Positions 50,927 to 59,881 are shown, counted from the first letter of the stretch. The stretch: 64,000 bases of DNA from Limnothrix sp. FACHB-406 (GCF_014698235.1 NZ_JACJSP010000001.1:1-64000); one strand, 5' to 3'. Program-made: numbers and translations. Notes: generated by a model not told the origin, from the sequence alone.

Positions 50927-50973
50927 ATATCTAGTGTTTGACTGAAAAAGGTTTTCTGTTTCACGCTAGATAT
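50927..50973. promoter_or_regulatory. Hairpin upstream of the BtuR-like gene
   Basis: ATATCTAGTGT (50927-50937) pairs with ACGCTAGATAT (50963-50973), one G-T wobble, enclosing a 25-base loop rich in T and A. It ends 19 bases before ATG 50993. It does not match a cobalamin riboswitch by eye. Confidence 0.5.
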
Positions 50974-50992
50974 TGTGGGTGTCCCATCAGCT

Positions 50993-51523
50993 ATGGTCTC
51001 GCAACTTGAGGTTTCCACCCTATCGCGATCGTCCAACTCCCTCGCTCATGGTTTGGTGCAGGTGTTTACCGCACCCCGGCGAACGTTTCTGACAGATGTA
51101 ATGGCCCAGGCCCTGCGCGTGGCCGGCCAGGGACAGTCGGTGTTAGTGGCCCAATTCCTCAAGGGCGGTATTCGTCAGGGCAGCGACCATCCGATCTCCT
51201 TGGTGCAACGACTGGATTGGCTGCGTTGTGACCTCTCGCGCAATTTGGATGAAACCCAGCCCACGCCGGAAGAAATCGCCGCCATTCGCGATCTTTGGCA
51301 ACAGGTGGTCGATCGGGTGCAATCGGGACAATACGAGCTAATCGTGTTGGATGAATTAAGCTTGGCAATTCGGCTGGGGGCGATCGACTGCAAGGAAGTG
51401 CTGGATTTGCTCGATCGCTGCCCGCAACACCTGGACGTGATTTTGACTGGGCCCGACGTACCCCAATCGCTGTTGGATGCGGCTGACCAAATCACCGAAG
51501 TGCGTCGCAGTCGTCGTTCTTGA
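50993..51523 (+). CDS. Cobalamin adenosyltransferase (CobA/BtuR)-like protein without P-loop
   Basis: A 176-residue protein from ATG 50993 (a GTG at 50975 is the alternative). It aligns to the CobA/CobO/BtuR fold: GLVQVFTAPRRTFLTDVMAQALRVAGQGQSVLVAQFLKGG parallels the family's strand-P-loop-helix-strand, VDRVQSGQYELIVLDELSLAIRLGAI matches the VLDE(I/V) segment, and DVILTGPDVPQSLLDAADQITEV the typical end. The Walker A motif GxGKGKT of true enzymes is replaced by TAPRRTFLT, so ATP-dependent adenosylation is unlikely in the usual way. It could bind corrinoid or have another role. It is followed 151 bases later by dcd. Confidence 0.75.
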   Translation: MVSQLEVSTLSRSSNSLAHGLVQVFTAPRRTFLTDVMAQALRVAGQGQSVLVAQFLKGGIRQGSDHPISLVQRLDWLRCDLSRNLDETQPTPEEIAAIRDLWQQVVDRVQSGQYELIVLDELSLAIRLGAIDCKEVLDLLDRCPQHLDVILTGPDVPQSLLDAADQITEVRRSRRS

Positions 51524-51674
51524 TCGTTAACTCTGGCTGGTTTGGGCTGGTCTGCTCGATCGGGACTGCGCCCTAGATTGCGCCGCCCCCGAAAGCCATC
51601 ACAGCCAGGGGTAGCAAGCCCAAGGCTGCTTTATGCTAAGGTGGCTTGCTGCCCTACCTCACTCGCTGACGATC

Positions 51675-52256
51675 ATGCTCAAGAACGATGCCTGGATTAC
51701 CGAGATGGCCCGCCAAGGGATGATTTCCCCCTTCGAGCCAAAACTTGTACGGCGCATCGAACAGCATCCCGTCATCTCCTATGGGTGCAGCAGTTTTGGC
51801 TATGACATCCGCCTGTCGCCCAAGGAATTCAAAATTTTTCGCCACATTCCTGGCACAGTCGTTGATCCCAAAAACTTCAACCCCGCCAACCTGGATCCCG
51901 CCGAGCTACACCGCGATGAGAACGGTGAATTTTTCATCCTGCCGGCCCACTCCTACGGCCTCGGAGTCGCCCTAGAGCATTTGCAAATTCCCGACACCAT
52001 CACCGTCCTTTGCATCGGCAAAAGCACCTACGCCCGTGTCGGCTTGATTGCCAACTTGACCCCAGCAGAGGCGGGCTGGCGCGGCCATTTGACCCTGGAA
52101 ATTTCCAACGCATCGAGCGCCGATTGCCGGATCTATGCCAATGAAGGCATTGTGCAATTGCTCTTTATGGAAGGCGATCCTTGCGAAGTCAGCTATGAAA
52201 CCCGCCGGGGGAAATATCAAGACCAACCCGAGTCGATCGTGATTGCCCGAGTCTAA
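51675..52256 (+). CDS. dcd: dCTP deaminase
   Basis: A 193-residue trimeric dUTPase-fold enzyme from ATG 51675; an upstream in-frame start at 51633 is not supported. It starts MLKNDAWITEMARQGMISPF. Key segments: SSFGYDIRLS, VLCIGKSTYARVGLIANLTP (Ser and Arg of the active site), WRGHLTLEISNAS (catalytic Glu) and EGIVQLLFMEGD. The TIPD-GKS-A-GL layout fits monofunctional Dcd, which deaminates dCTP to dUTP; the bifunctional archaeal type differs in this region but I cannot exclude it. Paired with thyX 69 bases downstream, it supplies dUMP for thymidylate synthesis. Confidence 0.95.
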   Translation: MLKNDAWITEMARQGMISPFEPKLVRRIEQHPVISYGCSSFGYDIRLSPKEFKIFRHIPGTVVDPKNFNPANLDPAELHRDENGEFFILPAHSYGLGVALEHLQIPDTITVLCIGKSTYARVGLIANLTPAEAGWRGHLTLEISNASSADCRIYANEGIVQLLFMEGDPCEVSYETRRGKYQDQPESIVIARV

Positions 52257-52325
52257 TTCGCACCCAGTTTGCCGGTTATCCATCTCCCTTTTCCTGCCCC
52301 TCATTGTCGCTTTCCCTCGAACGTC

Positions 52326-53048
52326 ATGGATCTGTTTCGTGTTGAAGTGCTTTCCGCCATGCCCAATCCTCAGCAGTTGGTGTGGGCAGCCATGCACCAG
52401 GATTATTCAGAAAACTTTGTGGTTGATGAGCGCGATCAATTCCCCGACGAGGCCCGAGCGGGTGAGTTAATTATCAAGCACCTCTTACAGGGAAATCGGG
52501 GACATTTTGGGCCGATCGAGCATCCGCAAATTGTGTTTAATGTGGGCTTTTTTCCCCATTCAACCATGCAACAATTGCGGACTCATCGAGTAGGAATTTC
52601 CTTCGATGTTCAGTCCGGAAGATATTCAGGAATGCGAATTCTGGACGTAATCGAAGGAAAACGGGCACTGGAAGAAATTTTCTACCTGCGGCCGGTTGGT
52701 TACTACGCCGATCGCCAAGGGAAAAAGTATTTTTATTCGCCTGAGCAACGGCAAGCGGATTTGGATTGGTGCTTAGAAGCTTGCAAGCGCTATAAGCAAC
52801 GGATTGAGGAAGGCCTGTCCGAAGAGCACGCTCGCGGGTTGATTCCCTTCGATGTGCGCCAGCATTTCGTGATGAGTTGCAATGCCCGATCGCTCATGCA
52901 TATTCTCGATTTGCGAGCCAAAGCTGACGCACAGTTGGAAATTCAAAAGCTGTGCGACTTGTTGATGGTGCATTTCAAAAATTGGATGCCGGCCTTGGCC
53001 GATTGGTATGAAACCAATCGGTTGGGTAAGGCGCGGTTGTCGCCCTAG
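52326..53048 (+). CDS. thyX: Flavin-dependent thymidylate synthase ThyX
   Basis: A 240-residue ThyX from ATG 52326. The signature RTHRVGISFDVQSGRYSG (RHRxxSxNxxSxRY type) lies near residues 80-97. GHFGPIEHPQIVFNV supplies the FAD- and dUMP-binding His, and RQHFVMSCNARSLMHILDLR is the second conserved block (active-site Arg-Ser-Leu). It makes dTMP from dUMP with methylenetetrahydrofolate, FAD and NADPH, without ThyA. Its neighbour dcd makes dUTP from dCTP. The stop overlaps by four bases with the convergent hypothetical gene. Confidence 0.96.
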   Translation: MDLFRVEVLSAMPNPQQLVWAAMHQDYSENFVVDERDQFPDEARAGELIIKHLLQGNRGHFGPIEHPQIVFNVGFFPHSTMQQLRTHRVGISFDVQSGRYSGMRILDVIEGKRALEEIFYLRPVGYYADRQGKKYFYSPEQRQADLDWCLEACKRYKQRIEEGLSEEHARGLIPFDVRQHFVMSCNARSLMHILDLRAKADAQLEIQKLCDLLMVHFKNWMPALADWYETNRLGKARLSP

Positions 53049-53476
53049 CGCTGATTATTGACGGTTGGCCGAATGATAATCACGGTGGTGCGATCGAACC
53101 CAGGGGGCAGCCCGGGCGGTACTGGAGAGCTGGGATTGTTCGGTGTGGCGCTAGGGGTGTTGCTGCGGGGGCGATTGGCTCCTTCGCTCACGGTGCTGGG
53201 TGTGCCGCTACCGGTTGCGCCGCGCCCACCCAGAGGATCCGCCATCCCATCCAGTGCATCAATCACAAAGGTTTCGGAAAAGCCGGTGCGGGCCGGCCTC
53301 CGGGACTCTTCAAAAAAAGAGGGCTTGGGACTGCTGCCCGAAGAGCCACTGGGGGCTGCCGGTTGGGCGATCGCCCCCATTGTTCCTAACCCCACGCCCA
53401 ACAAGACTCCGATCGCCCCGCCGCTCAAACGCCATCCCCAGACCATAACCCGCCCCATCGCGATCGCCCTCTTCAC
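53045..53476 (-). CDS. Secreted Pro/Ser-rich hypothetical protein
   Basis: A 143-residue protein with a likely signal peptide (MVWGWRLSGGAIGVLLGVGLGTMGAIAQ, cleavage near AIA-Q). The mature part is of low complexity: AAPSGSSGSSPKPSFFEESR, a conserved-looking centre GFSETFVIDALDGMADPLGG, a Ser/Pro/Asn stretch, and a short C-terminal VIIIRPTVNNQR. No known domain recognised. It converges with thyX and overlaps it by four bases, so transcripts of the two genes are complementary at their 3' ends. Confidence 0.65.
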   Translation of the reverse strand: MKRAIAMGRVMVWGWRLSGGAIGVLLGVGLGTMGAIAQPAAPSGSSGSSPKPSFFEESRRPARTGFSETFVIDALDGMADPLGGRGATGSGTPSTVSEGANRPRSNTPSATPNNPSSPVPPGLPPGFDRTTVIIIRPTVNNQR

Positions 53477-53740
53477 TAATCAAGCTCAACAGTTCAGGCA
53501 AAATTTCTCGGATTGTAGCCAAGTTATTGCCCCAGCCTGCACCCAGATCGCTATCCAACCCGATCGTCATCCAGATTGAATCCGGCGAACTGCCGCGCTA
53601 GGATTCCTAAGCGGTGGCAAGAAACGCCAGCAGTTCCCCCGTTGGAATTGCTAGACGAACAAGAGCCATCGATCGTTTCCCTCGTCGCCGCCCAGACAAC
53701 CTAAAAAACTGCTCCACCCGATCGGCCCCCTTTGCAACCC

Positions 53741-54760
53741 ATGAGCCAAACCAGCAAAAAACGAGTTCTCTCCGGCGTACAACCCACCGGCAGCATCCAC
53801 CTCGGCAACTATTTGGGCGCAATCCGTAATTGGGTCGTCGATCAGCACCAGTACGACAATTTCTTCTGTGTGGTGGATTTGCACGCCATCACCGTTCCCC
53901 ACAATCCGGCGGTGTTGGCCGCAGACAGCTTCAAGATTGCCGCCCTCTACTTGGCCTGTGGAATTGACCTCAGTTGCTCCACAATCTTTATCCAATCCCA
54001 CGTGAGCGCCCACAGCGAATTGGCTTGGTTGCTGAATTGCGTCACGCCCCTGAATTGGCTGGAGCGGATGATTCAGTTTAAGGAAAAAGCCCTGAAGCAA
54101 GGCGAAAACGTCAGTGTGGGTCTGCTGGACTATCCGGTGTTGATGGCGGCGGATATTTTGCTTTATGACGCGGATTTGGTGCCGGTGGGCGAAGACCAGA
54201 AGCAGCACTTGGAGTTAACCCGCGATGTGGCGATTCGGGTGAATCATCAATACGGCAGCGAGGAGCGGCCGATTCTGAAAGTGCCTGAACCCGCCATCCG
54301 CAAGGAAGGGGCCCGCGTGATGAGCCTGACGGACGGGACGAAGAAGATGTCGAAGTCGGATCCGACGGAGATGAGCCGGATTGAGCTGTTGGACAGCCCC
54401 GACACGATCGCCAGGAAAATTAAGCGCTGCAAAACTGACCCCCAGCGCGGTTTGGAGTTTAATAACCCCGATCGCCCCGAATGCCACAACCTGTTGGGTC
54501 TCTATCAAATTTTGTCCGGCAAATCCCGCGAGGAAGTGGCGACGGAATGTGCCGACATGGGTTGGGGACAGTTCAAGCCCCTGCTGACGGAAACGACGAT
54601 CGCGGCGCTGGAGCCAATTCAGCAAAAATATAACGAGGTGATGGGCGATCGGGGCTATCTGGAATCTGTGTTGCGGGATGGCCGCGAAAAGGCGGCCGCC
54701 GTGGCCAATGCCACCCTGCTTCGGGTGAAGGATGCTTTGGGCTATTCGCGACCGCTTTAG
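53741..54760 (+). CDS. trpS: Tryptophanyl-tRNA synthetase
   Basis: A 339-residue class I synthetase. The start ATG 53741 gives MSQTSKKRVLSGVQPTGSIH. HIGH appears as SIHLGNYLGAI (near residue 20) and KMSKS as TKKMSKSDPTEMSR (near 200). Other family parts: ILLYDADLVPVGEDQKQHLE and GLYQILSGKSREEVATE. It charges tRNA-Trp. An in-frame TTG at 53732 is three codons upstream and unlikely. Length matches bacterial TrpS. Confidence 0.97.
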   Translation: MSQTSKKRVLSGVQPTGSIHLGNYLGAIRNWVVDQHQYDNFFCVVDLHAITVPHNPAVLAADSFKIAALYLACGIDLSCSTIFIQSHVSAHSELAWLLNCVTPLNWLERMIQFKEKALKQGENVSVGLLDYPVLMAADILLYDADLVPVGEDQKQHLELTRDVAIRVNHQYGSEERPILKVPEPAIRKEGARVMSLTDGTKKMSKSDPTEMSRIELLDSPDTIARKIKRCKTDPQRGLEFNNPDRPECHNLLGLYQILSGKSREEVATECADMGWGQFKPLLTETTIAALEPIQQKYNEVMGDRGYLESVLRDGREKAAAVANATLLRVKDALGYSRPL

Positions 54761-54855
54761 GGCCGATTCGAGGGTTAATCACCCGCTGACGGGCGATCAG
54801 TGTGGCCCCGGAATTTGAGACCATAACCAACTGGATAAGGGAGACGGAAACAACG

Positions 54856-55512
54856 ATGAAAGCCGTGGTGTTTGGTGCAACCGGCGAAACGGGCCGGCGA
54901 ATTGTGCAAGCCTTGGTCGATCGCCAAGTACCTGTGCGGGCCGTGGTGCGCGATTTGGCCACCGCTCGCGCGATTTTGCCGGATTCGGTGGAAGTGGTGC
55001 AGGGCAATTTACTCGATCGCCGCTCGATCGACTCTGCCTTAGCCGGTTGCACGGTGGTGTTGAGCGCTGCCGGAGCCAGGCCCAGCTTGGATCCAACGGG
55101 CCCCTTGCAGGTGGATTATCTGGGAACCAAGAACTTAACCGATGCAGCCAAGGCGGCGGGCATTGAGCAGTTGGTGCTGGTCTCTTCCCTTTGTGTGTCC
55201 AAACTGCTCCACCCGCTGAATTTGTTTTGGTTGATTCTGTTTTGGAAACAACAGGGTGAGCGCTACTTGCAAAACAGCGGCCTGACCTACACGATCGTGC
55301 GGCCCGGCGGTCTGAAAAACGAAGATCGGGACACCCCTGTGGTGATGAGCACTGTCGATACGCTCTTTGAGGGATCGATTCCCCGATCGCAGGTGGCCAA
55401 GGTTTGTGTCGAAGCCTTGTGGGAACCGGCGGCCCGCAACAAAATTGTGGAAATCGTGGCGCGGGATGATGCCCCCGTGCAGCCTTGGTCAGCCCTTTTT
55501 GCCAGCGTTTAA
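54856..55512 (+). CDS. SDR-family NAD(P)-binding oxidoreductase (atypical)
   Basis: A 218-residue protein from ATG 54856. MKAVVFGATGETGRRIVQAL has the Rossmann loop GATGETG of atypical SDRs. VEVVQGNLLDRRSIDSAL, TVVLSAAGARPSLDPTGP, DYLGTKNLTDAAKAAGIEQLVLVSSL and YTIVRPGGLKNED follow, as in Tic62/NmrA-like proteins. The usual catalytic Tyr-x-x-x-Lys is not obvious, so an NADPH-sensing or chaperone-like role is possible. It is 95 bases after trpS and 14 bases before a small membrane protein gene, so it may form a unit with the latter. Confidence 0.85.
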   Translation: MKAVVFGATGETGRRIVQALVDRQVPVRAVVRDLATARAILPDSVEVVQGNLLDRRSIDSALAGCTVVLSAAGARPSLDPTGPLQVDYLGTKNLTDAAKAAGIEQLVLVSSLCVSKLLHPLNLFWLILFWKQQGERYLQNSGLTYTIVRPGGLKNEDRDTPVVMSTVDTLFEGSIPRSQVAKVCVEALWEPAARNKIVEIVARDDAPVQPWSALFASV

Positions 55513-55526
55513 GCGCGGTTCGATCG

Positions 55527-55835
55527 ATGTTTCCTAACTCATCCAATCCCAATCCCTTGGGGGGTTCTGGGTCGTCGCTGCCCGGTTCGCTGCCCGGTTC
55601 ACTGCCTGGATCTCCCACCGGAGAACCCGGGGGCGATCGCTACGGCACTGGGCTAGTGGCTCCCCAAAGCGTGGATGCGCGCACCAAAAAATTGATGCAG
55701 CGCACTTTCTTGATCTTGCTTCTGGCGGGTCTGGCGATCGGGGCGGTCATCTCCGTAGGGGTGGTGATTGCCTTCCAAAAATTTGGACTGATTGGCGTAC
55801 CCACCCCCAGCGCCCCGATCACGCCAGGGAATTAG
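55527..55835 (+). CDS. Small single-span membrane protein, low-complexity N-terminus
   Basis: A 102-residue protein from ATG 55527, 14 bases after the SDR stop. Residues 1-45 are Gly/Ser/Pro-rich with a repeated GSLPGSLPGS; residues about 60-85 form one membrane helix (FLILLLAGLAIGAVISVGVVIA). The short C-terminus is Pro-rich. No function is recognised. Linkage to the SDR gene suggests the two could act together at a membrane. Confidence 0.65.
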   Translation: MFPNSSNPNPLGGSGSSLPGSLPGSLPGSPTGEPGGDRYGTGLVAPQSVDARTKKLMQRTFLILLLAGLAIGAVISVGVVIAFQKFGLIGVPTPSAPITPGN

Positions 55836-55860
55836 CCCCAAGCTGACACATAACAAGCCA

Positions 55861-56391
55861 TTAGGATTGGCGCACCACCGCCCCTCGCACACATAACCCC
55901 AACAGGCTGCCACTCAACAGCAGCTTTAGGGTTTCCAGCCCAAAGTAGCCCCCATGCCAAAGGGTCATGGCCGCCGGAACCGAGGGAGCAGTGCTAGCCC
56001 AAGACAGGGAAGCCCCTAGCCCCGCCATGGTCGGCGCGAGCCAATAGGTTTGCATCAACATAATGGCCATCAGCACCGCCGCGATCGCCACCACCCACCG
56101 CTCGCTGAGGCGGCTCACTTCGTGACGATATCCCAAGGCCAGCGCACCGGCCATCACAACCCCGGCCACCAACAGCCCCACGTGGTTGAACCCATTGAAC
56201 AGTAACCAACCCACGGGCGCAAAGTCGGGCCGCTCCATCATGCCGCCCATGTAGAGGGCCGGCATGGCCGCCAGGTCGATCGCCAAGGTGGCCCCAACCC
56301 ACAACAAGAGGGCGATCTCAACGGTCATTTTCCAAGCCGATTGCCCCAGACCGAGAGCGTGGCTGAGACTGGTTTTAAATTCAGAACTCAT
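55861..56391 (-). CDS. Four-helix membrane protein of unknown function
   Basis: A 176-residue protein from ATG 56391 after GGAGG (56401-56405), which is better than the ATG at 56415. Four hydrophobic segments are clear: VEIALLLWVGATLAIDLAAMPALYMGG, NGFNHVGLLVAGVVMAGALAL, WVVAIAAVLMAIMLMQTYWLAP and a C-terminal LETLKLLLSGSLLGLCVRG. His residues in helices two and four (NHV, WHGGYFG) could bind haem or copper, as in the DUF4149 type of proteins, but that is inference. It is convergent with the small membrane protein gene. Confidence 0.7.
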   Translation of the reverse strand: MSSEFKTSLSHALGLGQSAWKMTVEIALLLWVGATLAIDLAAMPALYMGGMMERPDFAPVGWLLFNGFNHVGLLVAGVVMAGALALGYRHEVSRLSERWVVAIAAVLMAIMLMQTYWLAPTMAGLGASLSWASTAPSVPAAMTLWHGGYFGLETLKLLLSGSLLGLCVRGAVVRQS

Positions 56392-56625
56392 GCTCGATCG
56401 CCTCCTAAATTCCAATTTCTAGCCTAGGAAACTTCCGAGATCAGCGGTAGCCTTTGTTGGGTTTATTCATGATTTGCACATGAACCGTAATACCGGCGAT
56501 TGCTGAAGAATCTAGAGAATTGAGGATCATGGTCTGATCGAAAAAATGAAGTTCTTCGGTTGCTCATTGCCCAAGTTTCACAATGGGTCATGTTCCAGTG
56601 TTGACGATCGGCCGATCGATCGGTG

Positions 56626-58314
56626 CTAGGGCGCTTTGGGGGGTGATTGATCGAGCGCTTGAATGACCCAAGTGTTGTTAAAGGGTTCGATCGCCTGGAT
56701 TTGGTAGCGGGGATTGGTTTTGAGCCGATCGAGCCATTCTGTTTTGGGCCGATAGGCGATCGCCCGCTGAATGGTTTCAGGAAGGGGCAGATCGGGTTCC
56801 TCTAGGTAAATCAGTTGGGCTTGGGACGGCAGGCGACGGGCCAGGGTGAGCAACCGCAGAGCATTGCCGCTGATCACCACGGGTGGCTGCAGCTCACTCA
56901 CCCGCTGGGCGATCGCCGGATCGTCGTAACTGCTGTATTTGTTCCACCAAGTGGGAGCCATCACGCCTTGGCTACTGGACCACAGCCCCACCACCCACAA
57001 CAGGGCGATCGCCCCCGCAGCCCAAGGCCGCCGCCGTTGGTTAGCCCAAGCTTCGCTGAGGCCAAAGGCCAGCACCCAGGTGAGGGCCAAGTAGGCCGGA
57101 AGGAAGTAGCGGGCAATGGTCGATCGCTGGCCGCCATCCACCGCATCCAACAGGGCAAAGGGCAGGGCGATCGCGCCAGTCAACAGGGGAAACAGCCAAA
57201 TATCCGGCGGCGTGACCCGCAGCAAGCGCCGGATGCTGAGTGCAACCATCGCCAGCAACAACCCGATCGGGAGCCAGTGCCAGGACAGGGTGATCGGGTC
57301 GGTTTCCTGGGTGATGTCAAACAGGGGCCGATCGAAACAGGCTTGCCAATCCAGGGCGATCGCGCTGAAATTCAGGCCCCAACGCTGCACCAAGGTTCCC
57401 CAAGTCAGCTCCCGATCGATCCAACCCATGGGTTTTCGATAGGTCAGCCAACAAACCAGCCAGGGACTGAACAGCACCAGCGCCCCCAGCAGGGAACCAC
57501 CCCAGGCTAGAAGGTTATGGCGCAAGGCATTCCAACCCCGGTGCGATCGCTCCAGCCATCCCCGCAGGGCCACGTAGGCTCCTTGGGCAGCAATCCCAAG
57601 GGCCAAGGGCAAATGACCATAGAAATTGCAGGCCACCAAGACTCCGTAGGTCATCCAGGCCGATCGGGTGGGTTTGCCCAAGCGATCGAGCCGCAGAGCA
57701 CGCAACAGGGCCCAACTGGCCAACAAAAACAACACCACCGCCAAACTGTAGCCCCGGGCTTCGCGGGCATAGACCACTTGGATCGGGGAAACGGCCACCA
57801 GACCGATCGCCAAACCAATCACCGATCGGGCCCTGGGCCAATCGGCTAACCAAGCCTGCCCAAACAGAACTAAAGCCGGAAACACCAGCAGACTCACCAG
57901 GGCAGAAAAGGCCCGAATCGCCGCTACCGAGTCCCCTGCCAAATGCGTCCAGCCCCGCAGCAACAGGTAATAGAGCGGCACTTGGTCGGGGGTTTCGGTG
58001 GCCAGGCTGTGGAGCGTCGCCAGCCAAGGATGATCGCCCGATCGCTGCAAGGGAACTAAATCAGCGGGGAAAACGGGCCGCCCTTGGGGCTGGAAAAAGT
58101 CCTCCACTTGCTCCTTGGTATAACCCGCAATGCGCACGGAGGTGATGGTTTCGTCGTACCAGTAAACCGCGCGATCGAGGGCCGAAAACCGCAACAGCAC
58201 CGCCACCACCAGAACGAACCCAAGCACCCAACCCGATCGGCCCGGCCCAGATCCGCCGGGCCAAAAACCGCCTAAATTCCCAAATCGGCTCGATCGCTTC
58301 GGGGAGCTGCTCAT
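56626..58314 (-). CDS. GT-C family membrane glycosyltransferase (GT39/PMT_2-like)
   Basis: A 562-residue membrane protein with about 11 helices. After the first helix, AVYWYDETITSVRIAGY carries the acidic D-E pair (residues 54-55) that is catalytic in GT-C enzymes. Other typical parts are DQVPLYYLLLRGWTHLAGDS and FSALVSLLVFPALVLFGQAW. The C-terminal 100 residues are soluble. GT-C enzymes use lipid-phosphate-linked sugars and act on the outer face of the membrane; the acceptor is unknown. The start ATG overlaps the stop of the zinc-ribbon-GUN4 gene in an ATGA (58311-58314), so the two are translationally coupled. Confidence 0.88.
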   Translation of the reverse strand: MSSSPKRSSRFGNLGGFWPGGSGPGRSGWVLGFVLVVAVLLRFSALDRAVYWYDETITSVRIAGYTKEQVEDFFQPQGRPVFPADLVPLQRSGDHPWLATLHSLATETPDQVPLYYLLLRGWTHLAGDSVAAIRAFSALVSLLVFPALVLFGQAWLADWPRARSVIGLAIGLVAVSPIQVVYAREARGYSLAVVLFLLASWALLRALRLDRLGKPTRSAWMTYGVLVACNFYGHLPLALGIAAQGAYVALRGWLERSHRGWNALRHNLLAWGGSLLGALVLFSPWLVCWLTYRKPMGWIDRELTWGTLVQRWGLNFSAIALDWQACFDRPLFDITQETDPITLSWHWLPIGLLLAMVALSIRRLLRVTPPDIWLFPLLTGAIALPFALLDAVDGGQRSTIARYFLPAYLALTWVLAFGLSEAWANQRRRPWAAGAIALLWVVGLWSSSQGVMAPTWWNKYSSYDDPAIAQRVSELQPPVVISGNALRLLTLARRLPSQAQLIYLEEPDLPLPETIQRAIAYRPKTEWLDRLKTNPRYQIQAIEPFNNTWVIQALDQSPPKAP

Positions 58315-59453
58315 GGGTTCACATCCCGATCGCGGGCAATCTCAGCGGCGGCATCCGGCAAATCATCGAAATCCTCAGGGAGATCATCATCGGGAACATC
58401 ATCCGCTGGCAATCTCAACCCATGCTCCTGGTCATCATTCATGAATCGATCCTCCTCGACGGCCGACCAATCGGCCGGGGGCCAGTGAAGCGCCAAATAG
58501 GGTACATCCCAAGAGTCTTGGCGCGATCGCCCCGCTGCAAAGTTGCGCCCCGTCTCCGCACCGGGGTAGGGCAAATGACCCACCGGGGCCGACAGGTCAA
58601 AAATGAGGGAATCGTAAGGAATCAGTTCCACCACCCGATCGGGCGCAGTGCCCCGAAACCGTTGCCACCAGAGGGCCAGCCGTTGCCAGTCATCCTGGGC
58701 CACCGCATCGGGATCAAACAGGGTCACTTGCCAGCCCACATAGTCCGCCAACTGCTCATAAACCTCTGGATCCCAGTCTCCCGGCTGCCCGCCCAATTCT
58801 GTCCACAGGGCCGCTTGAATGCTCCAGCCAAATTGCCCGCGACTGTAGGTCACCCACAGCTCATCAATCTGTTGCAGTTCCGCCGTGGGTAATTCCAGAA
58901 AGGAGCATTGGGCGGCAAAGTAACGCACTAGCCGATCGGTTTCCCGATCGGCCGATCGCCAATCTCCCACTTTCAATGCTTCAAACAAATCCTGATACAA
59001 ATCTTGGCGGGCAAACCCGCCCCTTGCTTCCGCACAAATCCGATGGGCTTCGCCTCGGCGGGCAATATCTTCGTAGATCAGCAGGCCATCTCGTTCAACG
59101 TTGTGGATCCAATCCTCACAGCCGGTCAGCTCTGGTGCAAAGGCATGGCCACAAAATTTACAGGCCTGGTGATCCAGAGGCGCACCACAGTTGGGGCAAT
59201 GTTCCAAGGACGCATCCAGGGCCAAGGCTCCACAACTGCCACAGGGGCGCGGGGCTAATTGCACCTGAGCCAAGCAATCTTCATGAAAGAAGCGCTGCAA
59301 CTGGGGTAAATAAACCACCGCCGAGGGGGCGATCGGCTGCTGACAAACCGCACAGGGCAATCCCAAATAGTCGATCGCCCCGCAATGGGGACAGGCCGCC
59401 GCCCCCAAGGGCACTGCTCCGCCACAGTCCAGGCAGGTGGATAACTCAGCCAT
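58311..59453 (-). CDS. Zinc-ribbon protein with GUN4 domain
   Basis: A 380-residue protein from ATG 59453, preceded by AGGAG. Residues 1-113 hold successive Cys pairs: CLDCGG/CPHCG, CAVCQQ, CGSCG/CPNCG, CKFCGH/C (zinc ribbons). Residues about 152-285 match GUN4: LYQDLFEALKVGDWRSADRE, LPTAELQQIDELWVTYSRGQFGWSIQAALW. The family core is F-x-C-x-D-L-x-x-I-D-x-L-W-V-x-Y-S-x-G-R-F-G-F. The tail is very acidic (DDVPDDDLPEDFDDLPDA). GUN4 binds Mg-chelatase substrates and products; GUN4 domains also occur fused to other domains in cyanobacteria, where their ligand is unclear. It is coupled with the downstream glycosyltransferase. Confidence 0.85.
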   Translation of the reverse strand: MAELSTCLDCGGAVPLGAAACPHCGAIDYLGLPCAVCQQPIAPSAVVYLPQLQRFFHEDCLAQVQLAPRPCGSCGALALDASLEHCPNCGAPLDHQACKFCGHAFAPELTGCEDWIHNVERDGLLIYEDIARRGEAHRICAEARGGFARQDLYQDLFEALKVGDWRSADRETDRLVRYFAAQCSFLELPTAELQQIDELWVTYSRGQFGWSIQAALWTELGGQPGDWDPEVYEQLADYVGWQVTLFDPDAVAQDDWQRLALWWQRFRGTAPDRVVELIPYDSLIFDLSAPVGHLPYPGAETGRNFAAGRSRQDSWDVPYLALHWPPADWSAVEEDRFMNDDQEHGLRLPADDVPDDDLPEDFDDLPDAAAEIARDRDVNP

Positions 59454-59881
59454 GCATTCTCCTGCGTTGCTCAACCCCGGGCGATCGCTCCAGTTATGCA
59501 AAATTTTGCAACCATCGGGGGCGATCGGCGTTTGTCTGTGGGTTATTTTGCCTGATTTTCTGGTTTCTATTTCCTGGCGCTCAGTGTGTTGATGAACCCC
59601 TGTTGATGAACCCTGTGGGCCGTTGCCTGAACTGCTGGGGTCAATCAACCGTTGGGATCACGGGTTGATGGCAACGCCGTTCAGAATCAATGCAGCGCCA
59701 ACTCAGTACCAATTCAGTTCAGTACCAATCCAGCGCCGAAGGTTCATAAACAGTTCAAGGGTTACAGCCGCGATCACTCGCTTCGGCGGTCGGGGTTGCG
59801 GTGTAGTATGTTCGTTGCGACATCCGGCCCGTTTCGGGGGTCGTTGGTTCAGCCGATCGGCGACGCGCAATCCTGAGGCCT
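59454..59881. other. Spacer between divergent GUN4 and secD genes
   Basis: A 428-base gap. GTTGATGAACCC repeats near 59587-59612 and CAGTACCAAT(C/T)CAG near 59703-59732, but no gene or RNA is seen. It should contain two divergent promoters; none could be picked with confidence. Confidence 0.5.

Noticed and set aside
50855-50992. Cobalamin riboswitch before the BtuR-like gene
   Set aside because: The hairpin has no B12-box consensus, and the leader of about 120 bases is too short for a complete riboswitch.
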